Shown: positions 59,123-64,000 of the stretch, in pieces
How the letters are laid out: the number at the start of each line of letters is the position of its first letter
Position numbering within the stretch: position 1 is the stretch's first letter
Assembly (NCBI GenBank): GCA_964579575.1
Contig: CAZOGL010000003.1
Location: 13,250 to 77,249 of the forward strand
Direction: 5' to 3'
From: CAVEFW01 sp964579575
GTDB lineage: Bacteria > Actinomycetota > Coriobacteriia > Coriobacteriales > Eggerthellaceae
DNA: 64,000 nt
Made by a program: the position numbers and the translations under genes
Notes under the pieces: generated by a model
What the model was told of the DNA's origin: nothing
The model's input: the letters and a program-made list of their open reading frames with translations, nothing else
Databases searched by the model: none

Positions 59123-60454
59123 ATGACGCGAGAACGAACTGGCGGCGCGTCGGTCTTTGACGGCCCTCGCATCGTCTTGCTCGTCGTGACCTTCGCCCTC
59201 ATCTTGTTGGGCCTGGTCATGGTGTATTCGGCAAGCATGGGCGAGGCGGTCACCAACGGCACGACAGACTCTAGCTACTACCTGCTCAAGCAGGCTGTCA
59301 TCGTTGTTATTGGCAGCGCTCTCGGCGCCATAGCGTGGAAGTTTTGCCCGCCTCATCTGTGGCGGGGAAAGGCGACCTGGTTCTTGCTCGCGTTCTGCGT
59401 CGCGTTGCTGGTTGCGACCGCGGTGTATGGTGTCGCGACCAACGGCGCCCAGCGCTGGGTATATATCGGCAGTTTCAGCTTTCAACCTTCGGAGGTCGCC
59501 AAGGTCGTCATCATCATCGTAGGCGCCCGTATCTACGCGGACTTTCGTGAGGGCTTGCTCAAGCCGCGCACTGCGGGGGTTCTCGCGTTTGGCACGGTTA
59601 TCGTTCCGGTGTTGTTTCTCTTTGTCGCCCAATCCGACCTCGGGACCACGCTCATCATCGCGATTGGTCTCGTATCGGTCCTTTGGTTCGGGGAGTGTCC
59701 CCTCGAGATCATCGCCATCATCTGCGCCGTTGCCGTCGCTTTTGTCCTCATCGCCATTTTCGGTACGGATTACCGTTCCAATCGTCTGTACAACTTCGAT
59801 CCGTGGAGCGACGGTCAAAACGGAGGAGACCGTGGCTTCCAACTCGTCAGGTCCTTCTATGCCTTTGCCCAAGGAGGGGTCTTCGGTGCCGGTATTGGTA
59901 ACTCCACCGAGAAGCTCACGCCTTTGCCTGAGGCCGAGACCGACTTCATCTTCGCTATCATCGGCGAGGAGCTCGGTCTTGTCGGTGCCCTTCTTGTCAT
60001 CGCGTTGTTCACCGTCTTCCTCGTTGCCGGCATGTTGGTCGCAAACGAGTCCGAAGATCCCTTCGCCCGCATGCTTGCCGGCAGCCTCACGGTGGTGATC
60101 GTGTTCCAGGCATTCCTCAACATGGGGTGCGTGACCGGTCTTCTTCCCACCACGGGAAAACCGCTTCCTTTTATCTCCTCGGGAGGCTCGTCGATGTTTA
60201 TCACGCTTATCATGGTCGGGCTGATCATGACGGCGGCACCTACGGGGTCAAAGACCTCCATCTACGACAAGCGTCGCGAGAACTTGCGCATCGTCCGCTC
60301 CGTGGATTCCGGCAACACGCGTTACTTTGCGGGCAACAAGGATTCCGCGCGTTCCTTTGACGGTTTGCGCGGTAGCCGCTCTTTGGGGGATAATGAACGT
60401 TCGCGGAAAGTGAGGACCTTCCAGCCTGTGGCTTTACGGAGGGGGAGGAGATAA
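59123..60454 (+). CDS. ftsW: Peptidoglycan glycosyltransferase FtsW
   Basis: 443 residues, SEDS family polymerase of septal peptidoglycan, about ten transmembrane helices. GAQRWVYIGSFSFQPSEVAK, QSDLGTTLII, LPEAETDFIFAIIGEELG and GLLPTTGKPLPFISSGGSS are SEDS signatures; the Asp in PEAETDF is the likely catalytic residue. A basic cytoplasmic tail of about 60 residues follows. murG starts 1 nt after the stop. Confidence 0.96.
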   Translation: MTRERTGGASVFDGPRIVLLVVTFALILLGLVMVYSASMGEAVTNGTTDSSYYLLKQAVIVVIGSALGAIAWKFCPPHLWRGKATWFLLAFCVALLVATAVYGVATNGAQRWVYIGSFSFQPSEVAKVVIIIVGARIYADFREGLLKPRTAGVLAFGTVIVPVLFLFVAQSDLGTTLIIAIGLVSVLWFGECPLEIIAIICAVAVAFVLIAIFGTDYRSNRLYNFDPWSDGQNGGDRGFQLVRSFYAFAQGGVFGAGIGNSTEKLTPLPEAETDFIFAIIGEELGLVGALLVIALFTVFLVAGMLVANESEDPFARMLAGSLTVVIVFQAFLNMGCVTGLLPTTGKPLPFISSGGSSMFITLIMVGLIMTAAPTGSKTSIYDKRRENLRIVRSVDSGNTRYFAGNKDSARSFDGLRGSRSLGDNERSRKVRTFQPVALRRGRR

Positions 60455-60455
60455 G

Positions 60456-61556
60456 GTGAACGTCGTTCTTACCGGCGGTGGTACCGCTGGCCATATCAAT
60501 CCGGCGCTGGCGTTGGCCGAAGAGCTCGCCAAGCGGGGTGCCAAGGTGTTCTTCGCAGGCACGCCACAAGGTATCGAGGCGCGCTTGGTTCCTGCCGCGG
60601 GTATCCCGTTCCAACCTTTCGAGGCGTCGGGATTTAACCGAAGCAAGCCGTTGACGCTGGTCAAAGGTGTGACAACGATTCACAAGAGCTCGCGTTTGGC
60701 GGAGAAGTGGCTTCGGGAGATCGATGCGGACGTCGTCGTCGGATTTGGCGGTTATGTCTCCATCCCGGTGGCGCAAGCTGCCGAGAAGCTCGGTATCCCC
60801 GTCGTCGTCCACGAGCAGAACTCCTATATGGGCCTTGCCAATCGCGAGCTGTCCAAGAAGGCCGCAGCAACGTGCCTCACCTACGAGGTGGCGGCGAAGG
60901 GCACGAAGGCCAACAACCCGATCGTGACAGGCAACCCTGTCCGTCGCAGCGTCGTGGAATCCACCCGCGAGCAAGGGCGGGAGATGCTTGGTATCCCCGA
61001 GGACGCCATCATGTTGTTGGTGTTCGGCGGCAGTCTCGGCGCGCGCCATATCAACCAAGCTATTTGCTCCATGAAGGAGACGCTGTTGGCGCACGAGGAC
61101 CTCTATGTGGTCCACATCACCGGCCCCAAGGAACTCGATAGCGTCAAGGAAGCACTCGCGCTTACCCCTGAGCAGGAGAAGCGATGGAATGTCATGGGTT
61201 ACCAGGATCGCATGGGTGAGACCTTGGCGGCTGCTGACGCGGTGGTGAGCCGTGCGGGCGCGACCTCGCTGGCTGAGATCTCCGCTCTCGGAATTCCGGC
61301 CTTGCTCGTACCGTTTCCGTATGCGACGGATGATCACCAAACGACGAATGCCCGCTCCTACGTGGAGGCTGGGTGTGCATACTCAATTGCAGACGATAAG
61401 GTCGAGACGGAGGAGTTCAAAAAGCTCGTGCTGTCCTTGATCGAAGAGGAGAGCGTGCGTTCGGACATGAACGCCGCAGCGAAAAATCTCGAGACAGCGA
61501 ATGCGGCGGCAAAGCTCGCAGACGTGGTCATGGGCGTTTACAAGGAAAGGGAATAA
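60456..61556 (+). CDS. murG: UDP-GlcNAc lipid I transferase MurG
   Basis: 366 residues, GT28 family; adds GlcNAc to lipid I. VLTGGGTAGHINPALALAEE and a second glycine-rich loop VFGGSLGARHINQA are present; RAGATSLAEISALGIPALLV and the late PYATDDHQTTNA bind UDP-GlcNAc. GTG start at 60456 with GGAGGAG. It is packed 1 nt from ftsW and 3 nt from murC. Confidence 0.96.
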   Translation: MNVVLTGGGTAGHINPALALAEELAKRGAKVFFAGTPQGIEARLVPAAGIPFQPFEASGFNRSKPLTLVKGVTTIHKSSRLAEKWLREIDADVVVGFGGYVSIPVAQAAEKLGIPVVVHEQNSYMGLANRELSKKAAATCLTYEVAAKGTKANNPIVTGNPVRRSVVESTREQGREMLGIPEDAIMLLVFGGSLGARHINQAICSMKETLLAHEDLYVVHITGPKELDSVKEALALTPEQEKRWNVMGYQDRMGETLAAADAVVSRAGATSLAEISALGIPALLVPFPYATDDHQTTNARSYVEAGCAYSIADDKVETEEFKKLVLSLIEEESVRSDMNAAAKNLETANAAAKLADVVMGVYKERE

Positions 61557-61559
61557 CTC

Positions 61560-63011
61560 ATGGGCAACCAGGTCAATTCCGTACATTTCATAGGTGTCGG
61601 CGGCGTCGGCATGAGCGGTATCGCTCGTGTCGCCCATGACCAGGGAATCCGCGTAAGCGGTTCCGACCTGCGTAGCAGTCGCTATACCGACCAGCTTGTG
61701 GAGGCCGGCATCCAAGTGTTCATCGGCCACGATGCGGCAAACATTGCCGAGGATGTGGACGTTGTCGTCGTATCCACGGCGATTTTGGAGAACAATCCCG
61801 AGTTGCGAGAGGCAAAGCGACGCGGGTTGCCAATCTGGCACCGTGCGAAGATGCTTGCCGCCCTCGGTCGCGGCCTTGACACCCTTGCGGTCGCAGGTAC
61901 CCACGGCAAGACCACCACGTCTTCCATGCTCGCCAGCGTCCTTGATGGCATCGGTCTTGACCCCACGTTCCTCATCGGCGGGATTGTGCGCGCCTATGGA
62001 ACTAACGCCCATTCCGGCAAGGGTCGTTTCTATGTCGTCGAGGCCGACGAGAGCGATAAGTCCTTTACCTACCTCGATCCAGCTGCTGTGATCGTGACCA
62101 ACATCGAGGCGGACCATCTTGACCACTATCGCGACCTTGACGAGATTTACGAACAGTTCAGCGCGTTTATTGGCTCGGTTCCCGAGGATGGCGTGGTCGT
62201 GGCTTGCGGCGAAGACGCTCGCCTTGTGGAGATTGCGCGTGCCACCGGTCGCCGTGTGGTGACGTATGGCTTCGGCGTCGGGTGTGATGCCCGTGTCTCC
62301 AACTTTCAGCCGAACGGCGTGGGTAGCCTGTTCGACCTTACATTACCCGATGGAACCTTCATCCAAGGTAAGGTCAAGCAAAACCCGGGCCGCCACAACG
62401 TGTTAAACGCAGCCGCAGTGCTCACGCTTGTCTTTGAGCTCGGCCTCGACGTGAATGCCGCAGCCGCGTCTCTCTCCGATTTCGCGGGTGTCCGTCGTCG
62501 CTTCGATTTGACGGGCAAGGAGTCGGGTGTCACCGTTATTGACGACTATGCTCACCATCCCACGGAGATTGCTGCCACGATTCGCGCCGCCAAGCAACTC
62601 GACTTCAATCACGTGCACGTCCTGTTCCAACCCCACCGCTATTCTCGTGCCCCGTTGTTCACCGAGGTGTTGCATGACGAGTTCGGCAGCGCGTTCAATA
62701 TGGCGGACACGGTCACCTTCATGGACGTGTATCCTGCCGGTGAGACGCCGGTACCGGGCGTGAGCGGAAAGACCTTTCTCAACGTGGTGCTCGAGGATGC
62801 GGCCCACCCTGCCGCGGCATATGTGCCCCACAGGCTTGATGCCCCGCGCTACCTTGCCTCCATCGCCAAGTCCGGCGACTTGGTCATCACCATGGGTGCA
62901 GGTGACGTGACAGCGGTCGGCCCCCAAATCATCGACGAGCTTTCCTGTGGCGGTCCCTATGAGTTTGAAGAGGATGCGGTCCAAACGTTTGAGAGCGGAA
63001 GCCGACGCTAG
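61560..63011 (+). CDS. murC: UDP-MurNAc L-alanine ligase MurC
   Basis: 483 residues; the first Mur ligase. N-terminal VHFIGVGGVGMSGIARVA, ATP loop VAGTHGKTTTSSML, VEADESDKSF and VIDDYAHHPTEIAATI are diagnostic. ATG at 61560 after AAGGAAAGGG. Its stop abuts the murB start. In actinobacterial fashion it sits between murG and murB. Confidence 0.96.
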   Translation: MGNQVNSVHFIGVGGVGMSGIARVAHDQGIRVSGSDLRSSRYTDQLVEAGIQVFIGHDAANIAEDVDVVVVSTAILENNPELREAKRRGLPIWHRAKMLAALGRGLDTLAVAGTHGKTTTSSMLASVLDGIGLDPTFLIGGIVRAYGTNAHSGKGRFYVVEADESDKSFTYLDPAAVIVTNIEADHLDHYRDLDEIYEQFSAFIGSVPEDGVVVACGEDARLVEIARATGRRVVTYGFGVGCDARVSNFQPNGVGSLFDLTLPDGTFIQGKVKQNPGRHNVLNAAAVLTLVFELGLDVNAAAASLSDFAGVRRRFDLTGKESGVTVIDDYAHHPTEIAATIRAAKQLDFNHVHVLFQPHRYSRAPLFTEVLHDEFGSAFNMADTVTFMDVYPAGETPVPGVSGKTFLNVVLEDAAHPAAAYVPHRLDAPRYLASIAKSGDLVITMGAGDVTAVGPQIIDELSCGGPYEFEEDAVQTFESGSRR

Positions 63012-63938
63012 ATGACTGCTCGCCACACGACGGCCTTGGAGGCCTTGTTGGTTGATGACGCCTTCGATGGCGACGTCTCCTTCAACGAGCCCATGGCGCG
63101 ACACACCACCTACCACATCGGCGGCCCTGCCCGTTTCTTTGTGAATGTCGGGAGCATCGGTGCCCTAGCTGGGGTGGTTGGCGCAGCCGAGGACGATGGC
63201 GTTCCCTGGGAGGTTGTTGGACGCGGTTCAAACCTCCTCGTTGCCGACGGGGGCTTTCCGGGCGTCATCATGACCCTCGGTCGCGATTTTCGCTCCATGC
63301 GCTTCGACGAGGAGACCAAACGTCTTGTCGTTGGTGCTGGTGTGCCCTTGTCCGCGGCGGTCCAAGAGGCTTTCGGACGCAATATGGCAGGCCTTGAGTT
63401 TGCGGTGGGGACGCCGGGAACCGTAGGAGGGGCTTTGCGCATGAACGCGGGGACGCGGTCGGAGTGGCTCGGACAATCGGTCGTGTCGGTGACGACGTTT
63501 CGCCGCGGGATGGGTCTTGTTCGCAAGCAAGGCAGCGAGCTTGTGTGGGGATATCGCCAATCCCCTTTCGCTTCCGATGAGGTTGTGTTGGAATGTGAAC
63601 TTCAATTGAAGCTTGCGGACCCCGTCTATATTCGCGGTAAGATGGAGGCCCTTCTCAACAAGCGGCGGAAATCGCAACCGTTGTCCCAACCGTCTTGTGG
63701 AAGCGTGTTTCGCAATCCGGAAGGCGCTTCCGTAGGCGAGCTGATTGAGCAGGTGGGATTGAAGGGTGCTACCATCGGTGGGGCCCAAGTCTCGGAGGTT
63801 CATGGGAACTTCATTGTGAACAAAGGAGGCGCTACGGCCAAGGACGTCTGCGCGCTTATGGATTTGATTAGGACAAGGGTGAGCCAAGCGTATGGAATCG
63901 AACTACAACCGGAGGTCAGGTTCCTCGGGTTTGCGTAG
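63012..63938 (+). CDS. murB: UDP-N-acetylenolpyruvoylglucosamine reductase MurB
   Basis: 308 residues, type II MurB, FAD-dependent. It carries ARHTTYHIGGPARFFVN, VVGRGSNLLVADGGF, GLEFAVGTPGTVGGALRMNAG and CGSVFRNPEG with the catalytic Ser, and the end VHGNFIVNKGGATAKD. It begins directly after murC. The start of a probable ftsQ overlaps its last codons in another frame. Confidence 0.95.
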   Translation: MTARHTTALEALLVDDAFDGDVSFNEPMARHTTYHIGGPARFFVNVGSIGALAGVVGAAEDDGVPWEVVGRGSNLLVADGGFPGVIMTLGRDFRSMRFDEETKRLVVGAGVPLSAAVQEAFGRNMAGLEFAVGTPGTVGGALRMNAGTRSEWLGQSVVSVTTFRRGMGLVRKQGSELVWGYRQSPFASDEVVLECELQLKLADPVYIRGKMEALLNKRRKSQPLSQPSCGSVFRNPEGASVGELIEQVGLKGATIGGAQVSEVHGNFIVNKGGATAKDVCALMDLIRTRVSQAYGIELQPEVRFLGFA

Positions 63939-64000
63939 ATCCCAAGGTTCCCCCTCGTCTTCCCCCTCGAGGCGCACGTCTAACGCCCGGGGTGCAAGAG
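63892..64000 (+). CDS. ftsQ: Possible ftsQ, N-terminal fragment
   Basis: An ATG at 63892 opens a frame running to the window end (36 codons), overlapping murB by 47 nt in another frame. The predicted start is rich in Arg and Ser (MESNYNRRSGSSGLRRSQG), like the cytoplasmic tail of FtsQ, the gene that follows murB in actinobacterial dcw clusters. AAGGGTGAG lies upstream. The real start could lie beyond the window; no family motif is included. Confidence 0.4.
   Translation, partial: MESNYNRRSGSSGLRRSQGSPSSSPSRRTSNARGAR

Overview
This 64 kb window is chromosomal core sequence from a Gram-positive-type actinobacterium. The best guess is class Coriobacteriia, which is an inference. The evidence is: GC-rich codon use with many GTG/TTG starts, a dcw cluster in actinobacterial order, peptide-type ABC transporters with a fused permease-ATPase, zinc-binding (C+) versions of L31, L33 and S14, and a UPF0371/DUF1846 gene. 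There are no rRNA genes, CRISPR arrays, insertion sequences or prophage genes. Three runs of exactly 100 N are scaffold joins.

Layout. 1-290 is the end of lgt. 470-1054 is rpmE with a long Ala/Glu tail broken by a gap. 1499-18228 carries the str-S10-spc ribosomal protein genes, secY and adk, cut into several transcription units by terminators, structured leaders and an inserted trigger-factor-like gene (6655-7974). 18352-20529 encodes an unknown polytopic membrane protein. 20567-31779 is an apparent sialic acid and amino-sugar island: nagB-nagA on the plus strand face nanE, nanK, nanA and a peptide/SatABCD-type ABC transporter on the minus strand. 31932-37481 holds an aspartate aminotransferase, a LysR regulator divergent from a PutP-type symporter, and a secreted NlpC/P60 cell-wall hydrolase. 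37825-42279 is tRNA-Tyr, tRNA-Thr, tRNA-Met, tuf, rpmG, tRNA-Trp, secE, nusG, rplK, rplA. 42423-49053 is map, nadK, DUF1846 (minus strand), pyrG, xerD. 49504 to the end is mraZ-rsmH-ftsL-ftsI-murE-murF-mraY-murD-ftsW-murG-murC-murB and probably the first codons of ftsQ.

How the genes work together. The island plausibly imports sialic acid through a lipoprotein-dependent ABC transporter. NanA cleaves it to ManNAc plus pyruvate, NanK phosphorylates ManNAc, NanE epimerises it to GlcNAc-6-P, NagA deacetylates that and NagB deaminates it to fructose-6-P. The ribosomal, elongation-factor and secretion genes form the growth machinery; the dcw genes build peptidoglycan and the septum under a MraZ-type operator.

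The most unusual signal is not a gene. At the ends of many transcription units (lgt, tig, the last transporter ATPase, lysR, putP, the NlpC/P60 gene, nadK, pyrG, xerD, more doubtfully nagA and mraY) the last codons with the stop codon are repeated 2-6 times as short, partly decayed direct repeats just downstream. Second is a cysteine-rich insertion (six Cys in 17 residues) inside NAD kinase. All coordinates and motifs were read by eye; no search or alignment was run.
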